A stretch of DNA of 64,000 nucleotides, taken from positions 1,910,077 through 1,974,076 of the forward strand of contig QANY01008042.1 in NCBI GenBank assembly GCA_003255025.1. The letters run 5' to 3'. The position numbers were made by a program, and so were the translations under genes. Positions 11,735 through 22,752 of the stretch are shown here, piece after piece (within the stretch, counting starts at the first letter, position 1; every line of letters starts with the position of its first letter). The stretch is from Datisca glomerata. Its lineage: Eukaryota > Streptophyta > Magnoliopsida > Cucurbitales > Datiscaceae. The notes under the pieces are model-generated. The model saw nothing but the letters and a program-made list of their open reading frames with translations, made no database searches and was not told where the DNA came from.

Positions 11735-12221
11735 AAGAAGAAGAAGAAGAAGAAGAAGAAATAGAACCTTTGTTGAAGAAGAAGTAGAACCTTTGTTGAA
11801 GAAGAAGAAGAAGAACCTTTGTTGAAGAAGAAGAAGAAGAACCTTTATTGAAGAAGAAGAAGAACCTTTGTTGAAGAAGAATAACCTTTGTTGAAGAAGG
11901 AGAAGTTTTGTTGAAGAAGAAGAAGAACCTTTGTTGAAGAAGAAGAAGAACAACAAAAAGAACTTTCGTTGAAGAAGAAGAAGAAGAAGAAGAACCTTTG
12001 TTGAAGAAGAAGAAGAATATCCTTGGTTGAATAAGAAGAAGAACCTTTGTTGAAGAAGAATAAAAAGAAACTTTGTTGAAGAAGAACCTTTGTTGAAAAA
12101 GAAGAAAAAGAAGAAGATTTGTAGAAGAAGAAGATTTGTAGTAGAAGAATAAGCTTTCTAGAAGAAGAAGCTTTCGAGAAGAAGAACAAGCTTTCTAGAA
12201 GAAGGAGAATATCACTATAGG

Positions 12222-12253
<32 letters not shown>

Positions 12254-12630
12254 GTAGTAGTAGAACCTTTGTTGAAGAAAAAGTATAACCTTTGTTGAAG
12301 AAGAAGTATAACCTTTGTTGAAGAAGAAGAAGAAGAAGAAGAACATTTGTTCAAGAAGTAGAAGAAGAACCTTTGTTGAAGAAGAAGAACTTTTGTTGAA
12401 GAAGAACCTTTGTTGAAGATGAAGAAGAAGAAGAAGAAGAACCTTTGTTGAAGAAGAAGAATAACATTTGTTGAAGAAGAATAAGAACTTTTGTTGAAGA
12501 AAAAGAAGAAGAAGAACCTTTGTTGAAGAAGAAGAAGAAGAAGAAGAAGAAGAACCTTTTTTTTAAAGAAGAAGAACTTTTGTTGAAGAAGAATAACTTT
12601 TGTTGAAGAAGAAGAACCTTTCGATCAGAC
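10884..12630. repeat. GAA/TTC array of about 1.75 kb with interspersed CCTTTGTTG units
   Basis: Long runs of GAA on the plus strand are broken by recurring longer words: GAACCTTTGTTGAAGAAG (dominant from about 11250 on), AAGATTTGTAGAAG, and TTTCTAGAAGAAG (about 11510-11700 and 12150-12200). The purine strand is essentially all plus, so the array is a homopurine-homopyrimidine tract able to form triplex DNA. Minus-strand open frames here (poly-Ser/Leu/Phe) are composition artefacts. Confidence 0.95.
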
Positions 12631-13290
12631 TTGAAATGAAAGTTTTTTTCATTAATTAATGTGTGTTTATAATTTATTCAAAATTGGGGACTACTATCAG
12701 TGTAAGAAGAGTAAAGACTGAGGAGTTTTTGAAACAAACTATTCTAAAATAGTTTAGAATTTTATTCGTAATCCTAGGATCGACTGGACAATCAAGTCTG
12801 AGTATGACTGGTCTTGGGGCATGAGAGTGAAGACTATAACGGTTGACCTAGACACGTTATGAAATATGTTGAATAGACCAGTAACATATTAGTTTGGAGC
12901 AAAGCCATTTATCTAGCTGTAAATCTATTTGTTTACACCTTAAGAGTATTTTCGTGATTACCTTAATCCTAAGGTGGATACGAAACTTGACTTAGTTACT
13001 TGCGTTCTTTGATACGCCAAATGAGTGAGTTCGAATTCACATGTGGGTAGTGATCTCACACTTAAAGTTTACAAAAGACTATTCTTCACAAGTCTTTTAA
13101 TATTGTCCAGGCTAATATACCCAAGGTGTAAGTGCCACAAATAGGTTAGACGTTTGAGTCATACTTCAACCTTTTACTATCCCTTTATGAATCATTATTC
13201 AGTTCAGGGATATCATTGGAGTTATTGATTTTACGTGAAACAGTTTATTAAACATGCGTGCGATAGTAATTAAGCATTCGTTTCTAAAAA
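12631..13290 (+). repeat. LTR fragment related to the LTR at 17289-18417
   Basis: Read on the plus strand, this segment matches the minus strand of 17289-18417 in order: AAGACTGAGGAG, AACTATTCTAAAA, CATGAGAGTGAAGACT, GTTGAATAGACCAGTAA, and CAAATGAGTGAG. It therefore lies in opposite orientation to that LTR. It lacks clear termini and is flanked by the GAA array on the left and copia gag/protease sequence on the right. Confidence 0.65.
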
Positions 13291-13299
13291 TATCAATGA

Positions 13300-14400
13300 A
13301 TTTAAGATCAAATCCTTGATGCACCAATAGAAATAATATTCTTCCAAAAAATTAGGATATAATAAATATCACGTAAAATAATAAATTTTTTCTCAAGACA
13401 TAATTTAAAAGTTCTGACAGATACGGCTGATACTAGTGCTTCATTACCCCAGCAGAAGTTGTAGTAGTCCTCGTCAAGTCTTCTGACTTTCCTGAACCCT
13501 TGTAGGGAGCGACAGATATGGTTGGTAGCTACAGAGTCTACAATCAAAGAAAAAGTAGAGTCAGCTACATAACATGCCTCGATAACCATTACTATACCTT
13601 TATATCCCAACACTTTGAGATACTCTGGGCATTTGCGTTTCCAATGACCAGCAGCTCTACAGTGCTGACATTTATCTTTTTACTTGTCTACTCTCGCAGT
13701 TCTCTTACCTTTAGTAGTTCTCGGACTCTACTTCTTCACTTTTCTTGGACATTTTCTCTGTTTCTTCTTAGAGCCACATGTGAAGGGCTTTCTTTTAGTA
13801 AAGTTAGCCTCTCAAGACTTCCTTTTTCCCTTCAGAAATAGAGTTTCAGCAGCTTGCAACTCCTTCATGAGCTCAGGAAGTGAGCACTTCAGCTTATTCG
13901 TCGAATAATTAAGCTTGAAATTCTCAAAGGTACCAGGCAAAGTCTCTAGGATTATATCCACCTGAGTCTCACCATCAACCTTAGCACCCATGATCTCCAT
14001 CTCATTTAGATAACTTATGATCAACATCATATGTTCTCTGACAGGGGTTCCAGGTTCCATCCTGCAGTTCCTGAAGTTGCATACAGTTGTCTGGCTGGCT
14101 TGACGACCTTGATCTCTGAACATTTGAGTGATGTTCAATATCATATAAGCCACGGTCTCAAAGTTCTAATGTTGTTGTTGCAACATATTGCTCCATAGAT
14201 GCCAAGATGTAACATCTGATGAGCTCGTCATAATGCAGCCAAGAAGCATAAGCATAAATTTCCTCTTGAGTCGATGCAGCAATAAGCTCAAGGGGACAAG
14301 GGGTAATGAGCATGAACTTGTACTTTTCTACCGTCAGCACGATATCAAGATTTCATTTTCAATTCGCATAATTTTTCACCAGTAAATTTGTTCACGTTAA
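13300..14400 (-). mobile_element. Ty1/copia gag and protease remnant
   Basis: The minus strand shows copia gag. YKFMLITPCPLELIAAST-like sequence (about 14340-14160) is followed by a frame with KVDGETQVDIILETLPGTFE and STNKLKCSLPELMKELQAAE (14153-13812), the UBN2-type gag core. Downstream (13613-13308) comes a protease/gag-pre-integrase segment with IVDSVATNHICRSLQGF, in which the catalytic DSG reads DSV, so the protease is also mutated. Frames are shifted between segments. It shares orientation with the LTR and primer-binding site at 16520-17280, so it probably belongs to that element. Confidence 0.8.
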
Positions 14401-16519
14401 GAATAGTCGAGAGATGGGATAATGACATGATTACTGAAAAGAATAAATAAAACGGTATAAATAAAAGATCATTCATTTAGAAAAGTATGATGCATGATGC
14501 AACTACTAAAATATTTAAAAATTCATCAAAAAATATTTCCTCCATGATGTTATGGTAAAAAACAATAGTTTGTCTCATCGAGGGATGAAGTCCAAACTAA
14601 CTCCTATCACATCGAGACTCTTCTCATTTGGTTAACGCTCAAATATCTCTACATCTAACTTAACCAATCACCAATGATTTTGGTCACCTAGGCCCTATTG
14701 GCTATCCCCTAAGTGGGGATTCCAATATACTTCAGTCTAAGTGTTTAACCAACGTATCGACTCATAAAAGTTGCTATGGACTAACAATCCATCTATGGGA
14801 CGACCCTGCCCTACCACTTCCTTTAGAAGCCTTAGCTTCTCAAGTAACTCGATGACCCAAAACAACACGACTCTAAAGTTTCTCTCATTGAAGAGAGGAC
14901 CGCGACCCCTATAGGCGGTTCAAAACTGTTCCTCGTGGCACGATCAAGTTTGCGTTGGAGACCTTGAAAATGTTTCAACGTAAACAACCCTCCTACTTAG
15001 TTTTTGAAAAAAACTTTGGATTTTTTGTTGTTTTTCAAAACCTAAAATTTGTTAATTTGAAAAATGTGATGAAATTTATAAATCCTTTATTTAATTTTAA
15101 ATCTCAATTTAAAATCCTACCATTATAATTTTTGGATTGTAATTAAGTTATAACCATTATAATCTACAATGATGCATGTACATGCTATATGACAATTTAA
15201 TATTGCATATCCCCAGTTCTATATGACATGTTATATGATGATGCACGATTAAAATTAAATCATACATTTAAAATTGACCTTCATATTGGCTCATTTCTAA
15301 TTACAACCCAAAAACAATAATAAATTACAAATTAATTTACAAATCTTCATGGCATCTTAATTTTCTATTTGTCCTTCAAGTTGTCCCACCACTTTGTAAC
15401 TCTTATAGTTTTTGTTGTTTTTTATGTTGAAAGTGTTTTTCTTTCTCTATGGGCAACGAGTTTTGATGTACTGGGGGTCTCCATATTTATTGAAGCTTTC
15501 ATTTTTATGCTTATCCAGTGCAGTTCATGCATGGCAAAAGGGAGCGTTGGAACTGTCTTAGCTCCTGAATATTCAGACGAAAAAAAAGATTTCGACAGTT
15601 ATGAATTCCATTAAGTTTCAATTACTTGATCCAACAACCCAAACTTCAATTATTTCAACTACATCAAATGATCTTTCAAATTGGTCAAGACTCTCCAGTT
15701 TATGGCCACTTCTCGACGGTACCAGTTGTTGTTTCATTGAATTTGCTTCATCTTAGTATCGCATAGTAGTTCCAGTCTCCAATAAGCATGTCTCCTCACT
15801 TAACCCTCCCCCAACCAGATCTTCTTTATTATTGGTTCAAAGCCTATTTGTCTGACTACACACATCTTAGAATTATCGAGTGTAAGGCCCAAATCCAAAC
15901 TATTACATAAGAAAATAACTCATCAGAACACTCAAATGTAGACAACTAACAACGTTTAAAATTTAAAATTCAAACTTTAAAAGATAAAAAAATAGGATAA
16001 GGGTTAACGCAAAATATCACAGGGTTCCCTAAAACCTAATTGTTATCGCCTAGGGTTTCCTAACCCTAGTCACTATGTAGGACACAAGAGCAGACAACGG
16101 CGACGCCGGGCACCAGAACAGTACCACGGCCGTCGAAATAGTAACTTTGGTGTGAATAGTAATTCTGGCGTGAACAGTGCACTCGACGGCTTCTCGGTGG
16201 TTGTCCGGTGACTTCTCGACGACGGTTTTGGGCGGTTTCTAGTGATGGCATCGATGCGACGATGATTTTACATCAAATTTATAAATTTCTAACTTTTGCA
16301 ACAAAAAAATTATATAAAATCATATGCCTTAAATCTGACATACATCAATTCTAAATTGAAATAAAAATGCCTAGAGCCAATTAGGGATCCGATCACATAA
16401 CACATTCAAAACAGTTTGGTCTACTATACAAAATTCTATGCCAATATCCACAAAATTCATGATACATTTGTTTCAAATATCAATATGCACAATCAAGAAC
16501 CTATTGCTTTGATACCAAT
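14401..16519 (-). mobile_element. internal leader region of the copia element; primer-binding site at its right end
   Basis: There is no clear coding sequence. The stretch joins the gag remnant to the LTR on the right. On the minus strand, TTGGTATCAAAGC (16507-16519) lies directly beside the LTR end and matches an initiator-Met tRNA primer-binding site, usual for copia. A GC-richer patch at 16060-16260 gives a short minus-strand frame with no recognised domain. Confidence 0.5.
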
Positions 16520-17280
16520 TGCTGGGACTAGTTGGTTTTAAAATTAATTAAAAACAAGTTTCAACCACAAACGGTTCGTGGGTGGAATATCAAATATTTT
16601 TCTAATTAACTTATTTAATCAAACTAGATAACTTAAAACCAAACAACGACAATTTCGCCTATACTTTGTATCAGAGGATTTCTGAATTGACGAAATTTCT
16701 TCGAGCGTTCTTCGTGTTCTTCAAATTTCGAGATTCAAATCACGCATTTGAACTCCAATAACTATTTGTGAATTTCATCAACCAACAACCACCCGCCAAT
16801 TTCAGAAATATATCTCACGATGATTTTGTGTAGGAATTTGAGTGTGGTCTCTCAAAATGATTAAAGAAGAAAAATTGAAAATTTTCTCCTTCAATATAAT
16901 TTTTGGCTGCCGCAGGAAGAGAGGGGAAACCATTTTTCTCATTTGGTTTGTTAACAAGCAACTGTATTTTATCCAAGATCTATCCGCAATCAGATTGCTA
17001 TTAGATATTGATAAAATACTATTTTTAATATTTACAAATATACCTATATATTTTTAAATTTCTGAAAATTCACCTCATATATTCATTATTGCTGAAAATT
17101 GTAATGTTCCCTAGAGTTTGAGTTGTATCGAGATTCATTGATCCAATTGATAAATTATATGATCATTATCAATTAATTATTTTTTTTTTATTTACTAATT
17201 ATCCAATAATTAAAAAATAATAAACTAATTAATTTCAATGCATATAACATACTTAACTAATTAAGTGGCATCATCCAACA
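16520..17280 (-). repeat. copia 5' LTR
   Basis: On the minus strand the segment starts TGTTGGATGATGCC (17280) and ends CCCAGCA (16520), followed at once by the TTGGTATCAAAGC primer-binding site. That gives a 761-bp LTR with TG...CA ends. Its partner 3' LTR is not recognisable in the window, so the element is incomplete. Confidence 0.65.
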
Positions 17281-17288
17281 CATATAGG

Positions 17289-18417
17289 TGTAGGAAATAT
17301 GCCTTGGCACCAAAACACATTTTGATCCAATTTACGTCGTTTCTCTATTCATGTTTATATGAGATATTTCTGAGACTAAATGGGTCAACATGAACAAAGC
17401 TAAGGATTCAAATACTCGACGAATTTATCTCCATAAATTTTCGACCTATTTAATCCTGACATCGTACGACTCCACTATAGGTTCGATGTCGAATCAACTC
17501 TTGATTTATACGCGATGCATTTTCTGTTGGTATAAATAAACCATTTTTATTTTCACGGTCCACATAATATTTTAACATAATCTCATCGTGAATAACAGTA
17601 ACAAGAGTGAAATATAAAATGACCATTTTATCTCTCGTGTTATTATTTCCTTAACTCATTTATGGATTGTGAATAAGAAAGATATAATAATGAATTGTCT
17701 CCTACAATTCACAAATTTTAATCAATGACTCAATTCATTGAATATCTGGCCATGTTAATTTATTTACACACTCATCAATAAAGCATAATATGATATTGTT
17801 GCTTTCGCAATCGAACCATGAATTTCTATATCTGTGAATCACGTAACTCCAACTTAATTGAATTACAATCTCAACAACCGAGGTATTGCCCACCAATTCG
17901 ATCGAGCTCACTCATTTGACATATCAAAGATTACAACTAACTACGTCAAGCTATGTATTCACCTCAGGATTAAAGGTAATTACGAAAATACCTTTAAAGT
18001 GTAACACTTAGATTTAGAGCTTGATAAACGATTTTGGGCTCTAAATTAATTTATTACTGGTCTATTTAACATGTTCATAACATGTTTAGGTTAACCGTTT
18101 GAGTCTCCACTCTCATTCCCTAAGGCTGACATTCATTAGTTCGACCTAACAGTCGTAATCTGATTCGATTGACCAGTCCGATCCTAAAGCTGTGTATATC
18201 ATTCTCAACTTTTTTAGAATAGTTCGTTTGGAGACCCCTCTGTCTTCACTCTTTATTCGTTGATAAAAGTTCTAGGACTTGAGTAATTTATAAATAAACT
18301 TTAATTTAGATTAAAACTTTCAATTTATTCATAAGTATTCAATAATACTAATGTATGATAAATAATTAAATACAAATAAATAGTTATTACACTATAATTT
18401 ATGGACATATTCCAACA
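17289..18417. repeat. LTR-like repeat with inverted termini (TGTAGGAAATATG ... CATATTCCAACA)
   Basis: The ends form a short imperfect inverted repeat: TGTAGGAAATATGCC at the left, and TGTTGGAATATGTCC read inward from the right. Length is about 1.13 kb. No primer-binding site follows on either side, and I find no matching target duplication, so it is most likely a solo LTR or a fragment. The same family occurs inverted at 12631-13290. Position 18418 is already inside MULE transposase sequence. Confidence 0.5.
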
Positions 18418-21150
18418 ATTTGAACCTATTATATGTTGTCTTCACATTATAAAGCAAATGATGCATGCAATAACCATGATGAGCATCTATAAAATACTTT
18501 GCAAAAACCTTTGGGATGCTGTTATGACGTTCAGAATGTTAGGAACAATGGACCCCACGTATCTCCACATTGGTATGATATTTGTTCGCTTTGGGTCTAG
18601 GCTCGCGCAGCTTTGCTTTTGGAGTCTACCTAAAAAGCCTCACACCAATGGTGATATTGTCCATACTTATAAACACATGATCCTCTTCACTTCTAGCCAA
18701 TGTGGGACTTTGATCGCACACCTAACAATCCCCCCTCGAACATAGGACCACACAATTCCTTTATTCGAACCTCTCCTCAACGATTATCCATATGTTCATC
18801 TTCCTCACTAGGAAGGATCACCGCTCCACTAAGGTCCTCTCTTTTTCACTGCGTTGGGCCACACGCCTTATATGAAGCACTAGAGCACCACCGACCTCAA
18901 GAGCTTGCTCTATCTAGGTAAACTCCCATCCACTGCATTGAGAGACACACCTTACGTGAAACACCGGAGCACCACCACTTGCCTTGAGCTCTGACATGGA
19001 TCTATCACGAGTCAACTGGGCATCCAAGGATTTCATCCATATGGCTAATTATGTGGCATGGCTTTGATACCACTTCTTAGGAACAATGTACCCCATATGT
19101 CTTCACATTTGTATGATATTGTTCGCTTTGGGCTTAGGCCCGCACTACTTTACTTTTGGAGTCTACCCAGAAGGCCTCATACCAATTTATACATTGTCTA
19201 TACTTATAAACCCATGATCCTCCCAACTTCTAGTCAATGTGAGACTTTGGTCACACACCTAACAATCTCCGTTCGAACAAAGGACCACGCAGTTCCTCTA
19301 TTCAAACGCTTCTCAAACGATTATCCATACGTTCATCTTCCTCACTAGGAATGATCACCGCTCCATCGGGGTCAACTCATTTTCACTGCGTTGAGCCACG
19401 TGCCTTATATGAAGCACTAAAGCACCGCCGGCCTTGAGAGCTTGCTCTATCCAGGTAAACTCCTATCCACTGTATTGAGAGACACGCCTTACGTGAAGCA
19501 TCGAAGCACCACCACTTGTCTAGAGCTTTAACATGGATCTATCACGAGTCAACTGGGCATCCAAGTATTTCATCCACATGGCTAATTCTATGACATGACT
19601 TTGATACCACTTGTTAGGAACAATGGACTCCACGTATCTTCACATTGGTATGATATTGTCCGCTTTGGGCTTAGACTCGTATGGCTTTGCTTTTGGAGTT
19701 TACCCAAAAGGCCTTATACCAATGGATATATTGTTCATACTTAAAACCCATGATCCTCCCCACTTTTAGCCAACGTGGGACTTTAAGTCACACACTTAAC
19801 ACAGAAATGATCACCAACTCTTCACGATATTCAAGGGCACAACTCAACTTCTTTATAAACTAATCCTAAGACAAAAATCATTCTCCGAATCAATAATTAC
19901 AAATGCTAATGGAAAAATTTGGTCATTACTATCAAGCATTTAAGTAATAAGAAGTGTACCATGATATTTATTCGTCAGAAAAGTTCCATCTAACTCCAAT
20001 AACATGTCTACAATGAAGACTACCATTTAACAAAGGCCCCAATGCCACGAAAAAAAAACTTCAGCCTACCATCACGATCAGTATGGAAATGTGTGACAGT
20101 TGCTAAAACATGTAAAAGTATTTACTAAAAAAATTGAATGTGCAATAATACAATGAACAATAAATTATATACGCATAGTAATTTATAAGTAACTGTACCG
20201 GGATTATTCTTGTGCAAGTAAAATCAATAGGAATGTAGTATCACATAAGACTCATCCGGAGAACCACGAATCGTATCAATAGCTCCATTCTTAGACCTCC
20301 AAGATTTATAATAACTAATATTAATGCCACGCTTCATACGCATAAGATGAATAATGTCCTTAGGTTGTGTGCGATCACCAACTCCACATATATACTTATC
20401 CTTTTTACACTCACTAACAATTGTTGAAGTGGCTTGTCGGTGATCACTCTTAACAATGTCAAACGAACAAAGTGTGCTCTTTTACATACTTTCTAACACA
20501 CCAAATTTCACCTCCTCTATAACGTGAAGCACGCACAAACCATAATTTCACGGTTAGACAACTTTTGACAACGCACCAGACTACATACATTTCACGGTTA
20601 GACTGGCTAGTCATAATTTGAAAATTGTGTTTCATAGCTATCAAGTGGAGAGCATTTTTCAACTCTTATTTTGAGCTGAAAAATGAATCCTCCTATATAT
20701 CAAATCCAAGAGGTTGTTTATCCGCATATAGTTTATCCACAAATAACGGTTCTGAAGGGTTATCATGAACAATAATCTAAGATGACTCAACCTCCGATGA
20801 TGAAAAAATATCACCACTAACAACATCATCCGATGTCTTACAAACCAGCGCGTGATGTAATAATTAACGGATAATTTCTATCTCTCTCCTTATTCATCAA
20901 AGTAAGATACCAAACAACGTCAAAATCCACAATCATCTATACGAAATTAGAAGATGATCCTCTAGATTCAATATTTACCATTAAACACATATCATCAAGC
21001 ATCTACTCCTGATGCACGTGACACTAAACCAAGTAAAACTTCGTATGATGCATCATTACCCGCTGACAATGGTTTAATCTTGTAATCAATATAATTTCTT
21101 GTATCATCCCACTACCCATAAAAAGAAAATAACAATGAGATATTTACCAT
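18418..21150 (-). pseudogene. Mutator-like element (MULE) transposase, decayed and interrupted by a TRIM
   Basis: Minus-strand pieces in family order start with an N-terminal segment from about 21150 (WDDTRNYIDYKIKPLSAG). Next is a DNA-binding part at 20662-20459 (KLWFVRASRYRGGEIW, then VRKYVKEHTLF) and a middle part at about 20400-20215 (GINISYYKSWRSKNGAI, GSPDESYVILHSY). The catalytic region is decayed at about 20000 (an HVIGV.WNF stretch resembling the usual VDGTFL). Last comes DAHHGYCMHHLLYNVK (about 18490-18430). Frames contain stops. The tandem TRIM at 18537-19801 lies inside it; reading from one side of the TRIM to the other through its target repeat restores continuous transposase sequence (ELVIIS, then RHNSIPKVF). 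Terminal inverted repeats were not identified. Confidence 0.8.
18537..19801 (-). mobile_element. tandem TRIM: three LTRs and two internal regions
   Basis: Three near-identical LTRs of 190-191 bp lie at 18537-18727, 19075-19264 and 19612-19801, spaced 538 and 537 bp apart. Each begins T(G/C)TTAGGAACAATG and ends CTAACA. On the minus strand, the sequence after the LTRs that end at 19075 and 19612 reads TGGTATCAAAG, an initiator-Met tRNA primer-binding site. The two internal regions (about 347 bp each) code for nothing. The outer flanks carry a perfect 5-bp target duplication, CAGAA, at 18532-18536 and 19802-19806. The unit is thus one insertion that grew by recombination between LTRs. Confidence 0.9.
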
Positions 21151-22466
21151 CCGACCTAAAAAAGAATAACAATAAATAAGTAAACAACATACACAATACA
21201 ATATTTAAATATATACAATACAATGTAAGACAATATACTATAAAAAAGAGATGACGTAATCTGATGAGCACGATTCAACAATATTAAAATTAACAAAATG
21301 GGTATAAACGCTACACAATATAAAAAAGAGATGACGTAATATAAACCACATGGTATATGTATAAGCGCTACACAATTGTAGACCAAAAAACTGCATATAT
21401 CAATATATAAATATATACTATATGGTATAAGAAAGTATACTATATAACAAACGATATCATACTGTATAACATAGTATGAAATTATATACCATTGAGTATA
21501 TGTTTATATACTATATTCTAAATATTCCAAACAAATGAATATTTCAGACAAATGAATAAACAATATATAATTATATATATAAACTACGTAACAAAAGTAA
21601 TGACTCAACAATCCAAAAAAGGTAAACACAATTCCAGCAATCCAAAATCAAAATGATGATGACAGAAAATGGACAAGCAAAATTCAATAATCAAAAGAAC
21701 GATTAAACAATAAAGAATCAATTGCATTGAACACAAAAATAGAATACTAATCACTTAGAATACTAATAACAAAATCGATCCCAGAATATATGCATAGATT
21801 CTAAAATTCTAATAACGATTCCAGTATACTACCAAAAATTCGAGCAAACAATTCCAGAATCCTAATAATGATTCCAGCAAAAAGAAAGTCAAAATTTAGA
21901 ATCAATAGCAGCAAAAATGAAAAAGAAGACAGAACAGAATATATATAACAGACCCAGTTTTTTAGAAGAATGCCACAGTATTGTTTAAAGGTCGAAGTAA
22001 TGAAGGATGAATGGAGAATGCGTGGAATAGACCGCCCGAATTTTGCTGTTATTTTGATGGTATAAACCGCCGGAGATGAGGAAGAAGGCACTGCAGCGGA
22101 AACCTGCAGTTCTGAATTAAAAATATTAAAATCTAAAAAATCAACAGTTAATTTTACAAAGGATAAAAACATAAAAGATCAACTAAAATTATAACTAATA
22201 ACTTAAAAAGAAAATTCGATCATATGTGCAAGTAATAAATTTAAAGAAAATAATACAAAATTATAACTTAAAACAGCTAATCTCTAATTTTCCGAATCTT
22301 CTATATATGAGAGATGTCTTGATACTTACCCACATGTCCTTATTTTGTAATTGGTACTGAACCAATACCATACGAGGATATTCTCACCCTCACACAGGTA
22401 TCACATAGGTGACCAAGCCCGGTATTGCTAGCGGCCGTTACCTGCCGGTGAGTAGAAAAGTACCTT
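21151..22466. other. AT-rich intergenic DNA upstream of RRP5; no gene seen
   Basis: From 21150 to 22300 the sequence is strongly AT-rich with no coding domain. A more GC-balanced stretch (22340-22470) leads into the RRP5 promoter. I see no RNA gene. Confidence 0.45.
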
Positions 22467-22628
22467 AGCCCAAGGCTTTAGCCACCGTACTCTGGCCCAT
22501 TGTAGATTGAAACTTGATCCGACCCGGTTCTTAAGGAAGAGAGCAAGCCCATTGCTTGCCCTAACGTCCCCGTCGTTCTCCATCTCCCATACTAATTAGT
22601 AAAAAACTAAAAACCCTTGTTAAACCCT
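22467..22628 (+). promoter_or_regulatory. RRP5 promoter: three site II elements and two telo-box-like motifs
   Basis: Site II motifs (TGGGCC or TGGGCT on the minus strand) lie at 22467-22472, 22494-22499 and 22546-22551. AAACCCT, the core of the plant telo box, occurs at 22611-22617 and 22622-22628, about 130 bp before the RRP5 start codon. In plants, site II plus telo boxes mark promoters of ribosomal-protein and ribosome-biogenesis genes and link them to cell proliferation, which fits the gene downstream. The transcription start is not determined. Confidence 0.75.
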
Positions 22629-22752
22629 GTGAGCCTCCCACATACCAACCGTCAGAACTCTTTCGGTGTTTTACTACTTCAAGTACTTCACCGCTACTAT
22701 TTATTGGGTTTGTCCCCCAGACTGGGAAGGTTTCGCCGGAAAAGTTTAAAAT

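Noticed and set aside
11684..12354. Long minus-strand open frames rich in Ser, Leu and Phe
   Set aside because: They are translations of the GAA/TTC array and its CCTTTGTTG words, with no domain and no codon pattern of a gene.
16066..16251. Arg-rich minus-strand frame
   Set aside because: Short, in the copia leader region, with no recognisable domain.
22340..22460. Possible structured RNA (5S-like) upstream of RRP5
   Set aside because: The words do not match plant 5S rRNA or its internal promoter. It is simply the promoter-proximal flank.
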